Positions 44,004-49,656 of a stretch of 64,000 nt of DNA are shown piece after piece. The notes beneath the pieces were generated by a model. The model did not search any database. It had not been told where the DNA came from and worked only from the letters and a program-made list of their open reading frames with translations. Every line of letters begins with the position of its first letter. Positions within the stretch are counted from its first letter, which is position 1. Both the position numbers and the translations under genes were made by a program. Source of the DNA: a virus; IMG/VR virus record IMGVR_UViG_3300021083_000196, positions 1 through 64,000 of that record. One strand, written 5' to 3'.

Positions 44004-44428
44004 TGCCTCGTGGAATTAATCTGAACAACCCGATGAATCTGGAACGTAATTCGATCTCATGGCAGGGCGCATCGACGCTACAAGATGATCCGCGATTTGT
44101 GAGATTCGAAACACCAGAAATGGGTGTTCGCGCGGGTATGAAAGTCCTCTTGACCTATCAGAACAAAGACGATCTCCAGAACATCTCGGCGATCATCACT
44201 AAATATGCACCACCCGCTGAAAACGATACTGCCGCATATATCAGCGATGTTAGCGCCCATTGCGGTGTCTCCCCCACGGACTTCTTTGATGTCGAGGTGC
44301 CCGATAACATGATTCGTTTGGCGCAGGCGATCATAATTCATGAGCAAGGGCATTGCCCAGACGACAGCACTCCATTTTGGTATGAAAATGATGTATATGA
44401 ATCTGCGGCCAAAGATGCATTAGGATAA
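44003..44428 (+). CDS. P5-like cell-wall-associated protein, candidate lysin
   Basis: 141 residues. GINLNNPMNLERNSISWQGA, FVRFETPEMGVRAGMKVLL, IITKYAPPAENDTAAYISDV match the phage family often named 'structural protein P5', suspected of peptidoglycan activity. No other endolysin-type gene is visible, which supports a lysis role, but no catalytic residues are certain. Confidence 0.65.
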   Translation: MPRGINLNNPMNLERNSISWQGASTLQDDPRFVRFETPEMGVRAGMKVLLTYQNKDDLQNISAIITKYAPPAENDTAAYISDVSAHCGVSPTDFFDVEVPDNMIRLAQAIIIHEQGHCPDDSTPFWYENDVYESAAKDALG

Positions 44429-44890
44429 GATATTGAGCTTGGAGAAATCTCCAAAATATTTTACAGCGGCTTTATTATATGCGATAGCAGCTTCGACTTC
44501 AGAATCAAAATATCCAAGATGATTTTGTTTGATTCGTGCGTGCCACTTATTCCCTCTTTTACAAACCCCTTTATACCTACTTGATGGATTTATTAATGTG
44601 GGCTTATTTTTATTCATCATGTTTTGCGATTTAGTAGCAAGTCGAAGATTGTACTTCTGATTATTAAGGCGATTTCCATCCTTGTGGTCGACTGACTTTC
44701 TTTTCATTATTTCGCAATGCATGAAAATGGTTTTTTTCTTATAAGATTTTTTAGTAGCGGTTTTTATAGGTAAGGTTTCACTTCGGATGGCATATCCATG
44801 AGAAATTTGCCATTTCCATTGCATAAGGAATTTGTAATCATCCTCATCAACCTGAACAAATTTTCCACCGGTTATTGTGATTATCTTCAT
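44420..44890 (-). CDS. HNH-AP2 homing endonuclease
   Basis: 156 residues, leftward, opposed to its neighbours. N-terminal HNH_3 half (VDHKDGNRLNNQKYNLR LATKSQNMMNK type motif) and C-terminal AP2 DNA-binding half (SRYKGVCKRGNKWHARI, LGYFDSEVEAAIAYNKAAVK). Paralogue of the genes at 56512 and 59866. AT-rich. Its 3' end overlaps the P5-like gene by 9 nt; it lies at the junction of late genes and tRNA array. Confidence 0.92.
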   Translation of the reverse strand: MKIITITGGKFVQVDEDDYKFLMQWKWQISHGYAIRSETLPIKTATKKSYKKKTIFMHCEIMKRKSVDHKDGNRLNNQKYNLRLATKSQNMMNKNKPTLINPSSRYKGVCKRGNKWHARIKQNHLGYFDSEVEAAIAYNKAAVKYFGDFSKLNILS

Positions 44891-44975
44891 TTTTTTAACC
44901 TATAATTAACGTAAATAAATATTACCCGACAAAGCAATCCTTGAAAACATCTAAAATATAATATATGGTGATTCT

Positions 44976-45052
44976 AGCAGGATAGAGGAGCGTTCGTCCT
45001 CATCGGCCTCATAAGTCGAAGATCGGTGGTTAGAATCCATCTCCTGCAACCA
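44976..45052 (+). tRNA. tRNA-Met(CAT), initiator-like
   Basis: Cloverleaf with D stem GAGG/CCTC, anticodon loop CTCATAA, T arm GGTGG-TTAGAAT-CCATC and encoded CCA. Position 1-72 is an A-A mismatch and 11-24 is A-U, both initiator-type features; the anticodon stem has only part of the GGG/CCC run. Either an initiator-like or an Ile2-type tRNA cannot be excluded. Confidence 0.85.
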
Positions 45053-45077
45053 AATTCTAAGATGGCCAACTCAGTAT

Positions 45078-45153
45078 GAGGCTGTCGACAAGAGGTAAAG
45101 TCAGCAGATTTTCATTCTGCGATTCGTGGGTTCAAATCCCATCAGCCTCACCA
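45078..45153 (+). tRNA. tRNA-Glu(TTC)
   Basis: Acceptor GAGGCTG/CAGCCTC, anticodon stem GCAGA/TCTGC with loop TTTTCAT, T arm GTGGG-TTCAAAT-CCCAT, encoded CCA. Confidence 0.92.
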
Positions 45154-45299
45154 CTGGAGAAAGAACGAGATGTTACGAGAGACAAACAAGATTGTGGCGA
45201 AAGCGATTAAACCCATCAAATAGGGCTGGTCAAATTCGTCTTGAATTATAACCCGCCCTCAACAGGCGGGTTTTTTATTACGTGGAGGAAACAGATTAT
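45154..45299 (+). other. Spacer with short frame and terminator
   Basis: Between tRNA-Glu and tRNA-Ile. It holds a 17-codon frame (MLRETNKIVAKAIKPIK, start at 45170, GGAG upstream), too short to assert, and the terminator at 45251-45276. Nothing else is seen. Confidence 0.4.
45251..45276 (+). terminator. Rho-independent terminator
   Basis: ACCCGCC-CTCAACA-GGCGGGT followed by a T run. Nearly the same sequence recurs at 47825-47851. Confidence 0.85.
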
Positions 45300-45373
45300 T
45301 GACGATTGGCCGAGGGGTTAGGCATACGCTTGATAAGCGTACTACAGTGGTTCAAGTCCACTATCGTCAACCA
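45300..45373 (+). tRNA. tRNA-Ile(GAT)
   Basis: Acceptor TGACGAT/ATCGTCA, D stem GCC/GGC, anticodon stem TACGC/GCGTA with loop TTGATAA, T arm AGTGG-TTCAAGT-CCACT, encoded CCA. Confidence 0.93.
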
Positions 45374-45379
45374 AAATAA

Positions 45380-45452
45380 TGGTGCGGAGTCGGATGGTTA
45401 GACAGCAGATTTTTAATCTGTACCAAAGTGGGTTCAATTCCCACCGCACCAA
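45380..45452 (+). tRNA. tRNA-Lys(TTT)
   Basis: Acceptor TGGTGCG/CGCACCA, anticodon stem GCAGA/TCTGT with loop TTTTTAA, T arm GTGGG-TTCAATT-CCCAC. CCA is not encoded (CGG follows), unlike nearly all other tRNAs here; the next tRNA begins 1 nt later. Confidence 0.92.
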
Positions 45453-45453
45453 C

Positions 45454-45532
45454 GGGGAATGGGACTGCTTAGGGTGGTCGCCTCACTTGCAATGAGGATC
45501 GCAGATCGGGGCAGAACCGATATTCTCCACCA
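45454..45532 (+). tRNA. tRNA-Ala(TGC)
   Basis: Acceptor GGGGAAT/ATTCTCC, anticodon stem CCTCA/TGAGG with loop CTTGCAA, encoded CCA. The T loop GGCAGAA lacks the usual TTC, which may affect modification or stability. Confidence 0.85.
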
Positions 45533-45538
45533 AATTAT

Positions 45539-45613
45539 AGGGGGTTAGCTCAGAGGCAGAGCGTCCGGCTTACATCCGGAAGGACGAGATTTCGAAATTC
45601 TCACTCTCTACCA
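45539..45613 (+). tRNA. tRNA-Val(TAC)
   Basis: Acceptor AGGGGGT/ACTCTCT (wobble-rich), D stem GCTC/GAGC, anticodon stem TCCGG/CCGGA with loop CTTACAT, T loop TTCGAAA, encoded CCA. Confidence 0.9.
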
Positions 45614-45827
45614 TTTGACATCAGGACCCGAATCGTGTCATCGTTATAAGATGAAAACGATATCAACATCGATGTATTCCAGTGATCGCACCTTCAATAG
45701 AGGTTGCGGCGCGGGGCATTTGGTGTAAGTTTTCTTAGATTTTTATACATCAAAACCCCACCCAAAGTGATTTAGGTGGGGTTTTTGTTTATACGGTTAT
45801 TGAACATTGTTGAGATATGATGATTTT
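45614..45827 (+). other. Non-coding gap between tRNA clusters
   Basis: 214 bp without a gene. Contains an anticodon-arm-like hairpin TCATC-GTTATAA-GATGA (about 45639-45655) and a T-arm-like ACCT-TCAATAG-AGGT, but no acceptor stem, so at most a decayed tRNA; then the terminator at 45752-45786. Confidence 0.5.
45752..45786 (+). terminator. Rho-independent terminator
   Basis: AAAACCCCACC - 12-nt loop - GGTGGGGTTTTT, an 11-bp stem followed by T residues. It closes the first tRNA cluster. Confidence 0.88.
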
Positions 45828-45904
45828 TTCCGAGTAGCACAGACGGTAGTTGCGCCTGACTGTTAATCAGGATGTCCGTGGTTCGATTCCACGCTCGGGA
45901 ACCA
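45828..45904 (+). tRNA. tRNA-Asn(GTT)
   Basis: Acceptor TTCCGAG/CTCGGGA, anticodon stem CCTGA/TCAGG with loop CTGTTAA, T arm CGTGG-TTCGATT-CCACG, encoded CCA. Confidence 0.92.
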
Positions 45905-45908
45905 ATTC

Positions 45909-45984
45909 GTCTCTCTGGCGTAGCTGGTGCGCGCGTCTGTCTGAAGAACAGAAGGATGCCGTTCGATTCGGCGGGGAGACACCA
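45909..45984 (+). tRNA. tRNA-Phe(GAA)
   Basis: Acceptor GTCTCTC/GGGAGAC, D stem GCGT/GCGC, anticodon stem TCTGT/ACAGA with loop CTGAAGA, T arm TGCCG-TTCGATT-CGGCG, encoded CCA. Confidence 0.92.
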
Positions 45985-45989
45985 AATAC

Positions 45990-46064
45990 GCGCTGGAGAT
46001 GTTGGCGGGTGCATGCGAGTCTTCCAAACTTGATGATGGGGTTCGACTCCCCACCGGCGCACCA
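45990..46064 (+). tRNA. tRNA-Gly(TCC)
   Basis: Acceptor GCGCTGG/CCGGCGC, anticodon stem CGAGT/ACTTG with loop CTTCCAA, T arm TGGGG-TTCGACT-CCCCA, encoded CCA. Confidence 0.92.
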
Positions 46065-46070
46065 AATTGA

Positions 46071-46146
46071 CGCAGCATAGCTTAGTGGCTAAAGCTCGTT
46101 CCTCATAAGAACGCTATCATGGGTTCGAGTCCCATTGCTGCTACCA
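46071..46146 (+). tRNA. tRNA-Met(CAT), second copy
   Basis: Acceptor CGCAGCA/TGCTGCT with a C-U mismatch at 1-72, D stem GCTT/AAGC (C11-G24, elongator type), anticodon stem CGTTC/GAACG with loop CTCATAA, T arm ATGGG-TTCGAGT-CCCAT, encoded CCA. Confidence 0.9.
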
Positions 46147-46150
46147 CTTC

Positions 46151-46225
46151 GCCTCTAAAGCATTGTTAGTGATGCAGTTGCCTTGTAAGCATCAGAAGTC
46201 GGCGCAACTCCGGCATGAGGCACCA
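46151..46225 (+). tRNA. tRNA-Thr(TGT)
   Basis: Acceptor GCCTC(TA)/(AT)GAGGC with two inner mismatches, D stem GCAT/ATGC, anticodon stem GTTGC/GCATC (one mismatch) with loop CTTGTAA, T arm GTCGG-CGCAACT-CCGGC with an atypical T loop, encoded CCA. Functional but degenerate-looking. Confidence 0.8.
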
Positions 46226-46231
46226 ATTCAT

Positions 46232-46306
46232 GGACACATAGCTCAACGGTAGAGCACCGCACTGTCACTGCGGAGGTCGTGGGGTCAGCACCCATTGTGT
46301 TCGCCA
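46232..46306 (+). tRNA. tRNA-Asp(GTC)
   Basis: Acceptor GGACACA/TGTGTTC, discriminator G as expected for Asp, D stem GCTC/GAGC, anticodon stem CCGCA/TGCGG with loop CTGTCAC, T loop GTCAGCA atypical, encoded CCA. Confidence 0.9.
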
Positions 46307-46312
46307 ATTATG

Positions 46313-46350
46313 TGTGGATATGAACATTTTTTATTAGGTTCATATCCACA
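46313..46350. terminator. Long inverted repeat after tRNA-Asp
   Basis: TGTGGATATGAAC / GTTCATATCCACA, 13 bp perfect, 12-nt AT-rich loop, TTTG after it. Probable terminator that also isolates the HNH gene starting 21 bp further. Confidence 0.7.
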
Positions 46351-46370
46351 TTTGTGTTACTTTCTTTTCT

Positions 46371-46805
46371 ATGAAAAAATGCATTAAATGTGAAAAAATA
46401 AAACAGTTAGATTCCTTTTATAAAAGAAATGACAGAAAAGATCGTTATTCTTCGTCATGTATTGAGTGCCAAAGAAAATATCTAAAAGAGCACTATCACA
46501 AAAATATCAAATATTATAAGGCGAAAGCCAGAAAAAATGATATTAACGCAATAGAACAAAGATTCCATTTTTTAGTGGATTATTTAAAAAATAACCCATG
46601 TGTTGACTGTGGAGAAGGCGACATTGTAGTCCTTCAGTTTGATCACGTTCGAGGAAAGAAATTTCGCAACATTTCTATGATGCTACACAGAAAAATGTCA
46701 TGGGAAAAAATACTTTTAGAAATAAAAAAGTGTGAGGTTAGGTGTTCAAATTGCCATGTTAGAAAAACGGCAAGGCAATTTAATTGGAAAAAATTGCATG
46801 TATAG
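46371..46805 (+). CDS. HNH endonuclease inside the tRNA array
   Basis: 144 residues. N-terminal zinc motif CIKCEKIKQLDSFYKRN with SSCIECQRKYL; C-terminal HNH: CVDCGEGDIVVLQFDHVRG, then CEVRCSNCHVRKTARQFNW. Very AT-rich. Its last three codons and TAG stop lie inside the first 10 nt of tRNA-Arg(ACG) (46796-46805), so the gene and the tRNA overlap. A typical homing insertion at a tRNA. Confidence 0.9.
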   Translation: MKKCIKCEKIKQLDSFYKRNDRKDRYSSSCIECQRKYLKEHYHKNIKYYKAKARKNDINAIEQRFHFLVDYLKNNPCVDCGEGDIVVLQFDHVRGKKFRNISMMLHRKMSWEKILLEIKKCEVRCSNCHVRKTARQFNWKKLHV

Positions 46806-46872
46806 CTCAATGGAGTAGAGCACCAAGCTACGAACTTGGGGGTTAAGGGTTCGAGTCCTTTTACATGCGCCA
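46796..46872 (+). tRNA. tRNA-Arg(ACG)
   Basis: Acceptor GCATGTA/TACATGC, discriminator G, D stem GCTC/GAGC, anticodon stem CCAAG/CTTGG with loop CTACGAA, T arm AAGGG-TTCGAGT-CCTTT, encoded CCA. Overlaps the 3' end of the HNH gene. Confidence 0.93.
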
Positions 46873-46877
46873 ATTTT

Positions 46878-46951
46878 CTCGTAGTGACGGAATGGTTACG
46901 TGACGGTCTGCAAAACCGTTTATGGCAGTTCGATTCTGCCCTATGAGTCCA
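46878..46951 (+). tRNA. tRNA-Cys(GCA)
   Basis: Acceptor CTCGTAG/CTATGAG, discriminator T as expected for Cys, anticodon stem ACGGT/ACCGT with loop CTGCAAA, T arm GGCAG-TTCGATT-CTGCC, encoded CCA. Confidence 0.92.
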
Positions 46952-46952
46952 C

Positions 46953-47044
46953 GGAAAGTTTAGTGCAGCGGCCTGCACCCCGATCTTGAAAATCGGTGAT
47001 AGTCAGCGATGGCTATGGGGATCGACACCACCAGCTTTCCTCCA
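46953..47044 (+). tRNA. tRNA-Ser(TGA)
   Basis: Class II: acceptor GGAAAGT/GCTTTCC, anticodon stem CCGAT/ATCGG with loop CTTGAAA, long variable arm ATAGTC/GGCTAT, encoded CCA. The T arm pairs poorly, so processing or function is less certain. Confidence 0.8.
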
Positions 47045-47051
47045 ATTCTTC

Positions 47052-47140
47052 GGTGAGTTAACTTGGCAAGTGCCAAGCACGGTTTGCTAAACCGTTGGTG
47101 CCTTTACCGGCATGTGGATCAGGACCACATCTCTCCGCCA
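47052..47140 (+). tRNA. tRNA-Ser(GCT)
   Basis: Class II: acceptor GGTGAGT/TCTCTCC with two mismatches, anticodon stem ACGGT/ACCGT with loop TTGCTAA, variable arm from GGTGCC, T arm TGTGG-ATCAGGA-CCACA, discriminator G, encoded CCA. Confidence 0.83.
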
Positions 47141-47141
47141 T

Positions 47142-47218
47142 CGGTGTCGGCACAGGTTGGATTCTGGTCTCGACTGTAAATCGACGTAAATGTGGTTCGA
47201 CTCCACAGGCACCGACCA
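47142..47218 (+). tRNA. tRNA-Tyr(GTA), class I with C1-G72
   Basis: Acceptor CGGTGTC/GGCACCG, anticodon loop CTGTAAA, T arm TGTGG-TTCGACT-CCACA, encoded CCA. The variable region is only about 5 nt and 1-72 is C-G. Bacterial tRNA-Tyr is normally class II with G1-C72, so this resembles the archaeal/eukaryal form. Confidence 0.85.
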
Positions 47219-47225
47219 ATTTTAT

Positions 47226-47305
47226 AGGCATGTATCTCCTTTGTCTTCTAAACAAGTGAAAGAGTAATTGGACTCATGTAGGTTCGAATCCTATCATGCC
47301 TGCCA
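47226..47305 (+). tRNA. Aberrant tRNA-like gene, Arg(TCT)-type anticodon
   Basis: Perfect acceptor AGGCATG/CATGCCT, discriminator G, encoded CCA and good T arm GTAGG-TTCGAAT-CCTAT. Anticodon arm TTTGT-CTTCTAA-ACAAG starts only 7 nt after the acceptor strand, so there is no D arm; instead a 22-nt variable region holds GAGT-AATTGG-ACTC. May be a degenerate tRNA or an unusual functional one. Confidence 0.6.
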
Positions 47306-47377
47306 AAATATCCATTGCATTCTCTGGAGAACATCCGTTAGAGTCTTTTCTTGGGCATGTGCTCATGAGGAAACAAA

Positions 47378-47629
47378 ATGTCAATCAGAAAAATCATAAG
47401 AGGAATCATCATAATGTCAGATATCGCAGACAATGTTATCGCACTCCAAGGCGCAGTAAACTCGCTTACAACAGAAATCGCTTCACTCACGGCAGCCGTT
47501 GGTGCTCTCCAAGCTCCTGCAGCTCCTACCGTAGACCTTTCTCCCGTGCTTGCGGCTATTGCTGACATCAAGGCTCAACTCGTTCCGACACCTGCTCCGG
47601 CAGCACCGGCGACGACTACAGGCTCATAA
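47378..47629 (+). CDS. Small Ala/Pro-rich coiled-coil protein
   Basis: 83 residues; short basic start, then a coiled coil (NVIALQGAVNSLTTEIASLT AAV type heptads) and a Pro/Ala tail (APAAPATTTGS). GAGGA precedes the ATG; MSDIADN (47414), also with AGAGGA, is an alternative start. Similar tails occur in the proteins at 48434 and 48996, suggesting a family of small virion or fibre-linked proteins. Confidence 0.7.
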   Translation: MSIRKIIRGIIIMSDIADNVIALQGAVNSLTTEIASLTAAVGALQAPAAPTVDLSPVLAAIADIKAQLVPTPAPAAPATTTGS

Positions 47630-47652
47630 CTTTATAAAAGCTATGATATATT

Positions 47653-47688
47653 AAAAAAAGCTGGGGGATAACACCCTCAGCTTTTTTT
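47653..47688 (+). terminator. Rho-independent terminator
   Basis: AAAAAAGCTG-GGGG / CCCT-CAGCTTTTTTT hairpin with A and T flanks, so it can act on both strands. Confidence 0.9.
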
Positions 47689-47760
47689 GTTGCTTTAAAA
47701 ACAGAATCATCATATCGTAGAACAATGAAAACGAATTTGTTACAGCTCTGGCATCAACCG

Positions 47761-47781
47761 CTCCCACAACTGGGAGTTTTT
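47761..47781 (+). terminator. Rho-independent terminator
   Basis: CTCCCA-CAAC-TGGGAG followed by TTTTT. Short stem but clear T run. Confidence 0.75.
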
Positions 47782-47824
47782 GTGCTTGGGCGAATGTAGG
47801 CAATAACTCATAAAGTTATTAACC

Positions 47825-47851
47825 AACCCGCCCTAACAAGGCGGGTTTTTT
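47825..47851 (+). terminator. Rho-independent terminator
   Basis: AACCCGCC-CTAACAA-GGCGGGTT with a T run; near copy of the terminator at 45251-45276. Confidence 0.88.
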
Positions 47852-47872
47852 GTTATTGAAGGAGAAATTAAA

Positions 47873-47955
47873 GGGGATGTGATGAAATTGGTAGACTTCC
47901 CTGACTTAAAATCAGGGGCTTCGGCGTGTGAGTTCAAGTCTCACCATCCCCACCA
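47873..47955 (+). tRNA. tRNA-Leu(TAA)
   Basis: Acceptor GGGGATG/CATCCCC, anticodon stem CCTGA/TCAGG with loop CTTAAAA, variable arm GGCTTCGGC, T arm GTGAG-TTCAAGT-CTCAC, encoded CCA. Confidence 0.93.
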
Positions 47956-47957
47956 AT

Positions 47958-48035
47958 GCCGGTGTAGCAGAATGGCAAATGCGGCGGTCTTAGGAACCGC
48001 GTCATCTGGAGGTTCGAGTCCTCTCACCGGCACCA
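47958..48035 (+). tRNA. tRNA-Leu(TAG)
   Basis: Acceptor GCCGGTG/CACCGGC, anticodon stem GCGGT/ACCGC with loop CTTAGGA, short variable region for a Leu tRNA, T arm GGAGG-TTCGAGT-CCTCT, encoded CCA. Confidence 0.9.
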
Positions 48036-48041
48036 AATTAA

Positions 48042-48118
48042 CGGCATGTAGCGAAGTCTGGTATCGCGCTCCCCTTGGGAGGGAGAGATCGAAGGTTCAA
48101 ATCCTTCTATGCCGACCA
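48042..48118 (+). tRNA. tRNA-Pro(TGG)
   Basis: Acceptor CGGCATG/TATGCCG, D stem GCG/CGC, anticodon stem CTCCC/GGGAG with loop CTTGGGA, T arm GAAGG-TTCAAAT-CCTTC, encoded CCA. Confidence 0.93.
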
Positions 48119-48122
48119 TTTT

Positions 48123-48196
48123 ACAGGGATCGTCTAGTGGCAAGACAAGGGCCTCCAAAACCTTTGACCGGTGTTCGATTCATCGTCCCTGTGCCA
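48123..48196 (+). tRNA. tRNA-Trp(CCA)
   Basis: Acceptor ACAGGGA/TCCCTGT, discriminator G, D stem GTCT/AGAC, anticodon loop CTCCAAA, T arm CGGTG-TTCGATT-CATCG, encoded CCA. One mismatch at the base of the loop. Confidence 0.9.
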
Positions 48197-48203
48197 GTCT
48201 GTG

Positions 48204-48277
48204 GTGTGTATAGCTCAAGGGTCGAGCGCGGGATTGTGGCTCCTGATATACGGGTTCGAGTCCCGTTACGCACCCCA
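48204..48277 (+). tRNA. tRNA-His(GTG)
   Basis: Acceptor GTGTGTA/TACGCAC, discriminator C with a G encoded at -1 (48203), the His identity pair; anticodon stem CGGGA/TCCTG with loop TTGTGGC, T arm ACGGG-TTCGAGT-CCCGT, encoded CCA. Confidence 0.93.
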
Positions 48278-48280
48278 TAT

Positions 48281-48356
48281 TCCGAGGTCGTCTAAATGGC
48301 AAGGACATGTGATTTTGGCTCATATAATGTTGGTTCGAACCCAGCCCTCGGAACCA
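48281..48356 (+). tRNA. tRNA-Gln(TTG)
   Basis: Acceptor TCCGAGG/CCTCGGA, anticodon stem TGTGA/TCATA with loop TTTTGGC, T arm GTTGG-TTCGAAC-CCAGC, encoded CCA. Confidence 0.92.
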
Positions 48357-48433
48357 CCCTTTACTTTGATAGAAAAATGCTGTTAGATTTCTGAGCCGCA
48401 ATGTCGCGGCTTCTCTGAAAGGAAATCTAAAAT

Positions 48434-48847
48434 ATGTCTAACCAACTTTTCGAAAAAGCTTCACCACTCTTTGCTGCTCCGGTTCCTGCGCTGCCGACCC
48501 TGATGCAAGCGCAAGTCGATATGCTCACCAATCTCGTTGCAAAGTTCTCTGGCCTTGACCTGACCAAAGCGACCACCACCGCGCTGGCTATCATCATCGG
48601 CGGCCAACAACCGAACACCGCGATTGCTGCAGCATCTGTTCTCGTCAAAGCACAGGCTAAAGAACAGGGCGTAGAGATCGAAGATCAAGATGCTAACGTC
48701 ATTGCTCAGGCGGTGACCAACGGCGTTCTGGCATCGATCCAGCTCTCGATTACGGCACAGGTGGCAGCCAGTCCAGCCGCTAATCAAGGAGGCGTTGAAG
48801 CAGGTGCGACAGCTCCCGCCGCATCAGCAGAAGCAGGCACTAACTAA
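48434..48847 (+). CDS. Ala-rich small protein
   Basis: 137 residues. Ordered part with Ala/Gln-rich helices (LMQAQVDMLTNLVAKFSGLD, TTTALAIIIGGQQPNTAIAA), then a Pro/Ala/Gly tail. Has its own Shine-Dalgarno (GAAAGGAAA) and a terminator after it (48890-48920), so it is probably monocistronic and abundant. Function unknown; possibly virion-linked. Confidence 0.7.
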   Translation: MSNQLFEKASPLFAAPVPALPTLMQAQVDMLTNLVAKFSGLDLTKATTTALAIIIGGQQPNTAIAAASVLVKAQAKEQGVEIEDQDANVIAQAVTNGVLASIQLSITAQVAASPAANQGGVEAGATAPAASAEAGTN

Positions 48848-48889
48848 TATCCAAAATCAGGTCCTTAATATTAAAAAGGCCTGACTGAT

Positions 48890-48920
48890 ACGGCAGCTCC
48901 TTAGATGGGGCTGCCGTTTT
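48890..48920 (+). terminator. Rho-independent terminator
   Basis: ACGGCAGCTCC - TTAGAT - GGGGCTGCCGT followed by TTT. Confidence 0.85.
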
Positions 48921-48995
48921 CATTGCGGGTTCCCAGATTTTGCAATACAATTAAGATATTCTCTAATTGTAGAGGGCAACTGAAAGGAAACTAAA

Positions 48996-49250
48996 ATGAG
49001 CACATTTATCGCAACTGCAGAAAAGGTGGCCTCCGAGGCCGAACACTTCACCGTTGAACTCGCTGAAAAGGTCGAGGCTGTGGCCAAGAAGGGTTACGAA
49101 GAAGTTGTGGCCCTTATCGAAGGTCACAAGGCGGCTGTAGCGGGAAACGCGCCTGCTGCTCCTGTGGCTGCTGCTGCGGCCTCTGGAGCTGTCGAGGCTG
49201 CTCCTGCTGCCGCCCCGACTGCTGAAGCTGCTACAACAACGACTGCTTAA
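48996..49250 (+). CDS. Ala/Pro-rich protein with amphipathic helix
   Basis: 84 residues: an amphipathic, phasin-like helix (KVASEAEHFTVELAEKVEAV) and a long Ala/Pro/Thr tail. Related in style to the products at 47378 and 48434. GAAAGGAAACT precedes the start. Function unknown. Confidence 0.65.
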   Translation: MSTFIATAEKVASEAEHFTVELAEKVEAVAKKGYEEVVALIEGHKAAVAGNAPAAPVAAAAASGAVEAAPAAAPTAEAATTTTA

Positions 49251-49253
49251 AAG

Positions 49254-49442
49254 ATGACGGCGCGGGAACGACTATTCTTCATGATCTGGGGTCTAGTAAT
49301 GTTCCCGCTCCTCATTCTATGGGTGGCCGTCGATTTCAAAATGGGTGCCGAGGTTGTTATCGCCCTGTTGACTTACATGGGCGGCGTGAAATTTCTTTTA
49401 ACAAAAGATGCGGATTGCCAAGGAGCACACGATGGGAATTAA
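49254..49442 (+). CDS. Small two-span membrane protein, holin candidate
   Basis: 62 residues: LFFMIWGLVMFPLLILWVAV and VVIALLTYMGGVKFLL as two hydrophobic helices, with a charged end. Precedes the spanin pair, so a holin-like role is plausible. Only its position and topology support this. Confidence 0.55.
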   Translation: MTARERLFFMIWGLVMFPLLILWVAVDFKMGAEVVIALLTYMGGVKFLLTKDADCQGAHDGN

Positions 49443-49656
49443 ATTTTATTGTATTATCGGACTGATCGCGATTGCGCTGGTCCTCGGATATTACTTCCGC
49501 CACGACATCATCAAGGCTGAGGATGATAAGGTCACCGTGCAGACTCAAGCGACTGTTTTGAAAATCGAGGAGAAGAAAAGTGAAATACGCAATACCCCTG
49601 TTTCTGATAAGCGTACTGCTAACCGCCTGCTCAACGGGACCTTCTTCAATCACTAA
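49432..49656 (+). CDS. Inner-membrane spanin (Rz-like)
   Basis: 74 residues. N-terminal membrane anchor (FYCIIGLIAIALVLGYYF) then a charged helical periplasmic part (AEDDKVTVQTQATVLKIEEK). The o-spanin gene starts inside its 3' end in the +1 frame, the classical Rz/Rz1 arrangement. Start ATG at 49432 has AAGGAGC upstream. Confidence 0.75.
   Translation: MGIKFYCIIGLIAIALVLGYYFRHDIIKAEDDKVTVQTQATVLKIEEKKSEIRNTPVSDKRTANRLLNGTFFNH

Larger units (their letters stand above)
47630..47872 (+). other. Gap with three terminators
   Basis: No gene. Terminators at 47653-47688, 47761-47781 and 47825-47851 divide it into short blocks; the intervals are long enough (70-40 nt) for small RNAs, but none is recognised. 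Confidence 0.6.

Noticed and set aside
45639-45710. Possible extra tRNA (loop GTTATAA, TAT anticodon)
   Set aside because: Anticodon-like and T-like hairpins exist but there is no acceptor stem or CCA; at most a remnant.
45850-46080. Frames of 70-97 codons across the tRNA clusters
   Set aside because: They run through tRNA cloverleaves on either strand and carry no coding signature.
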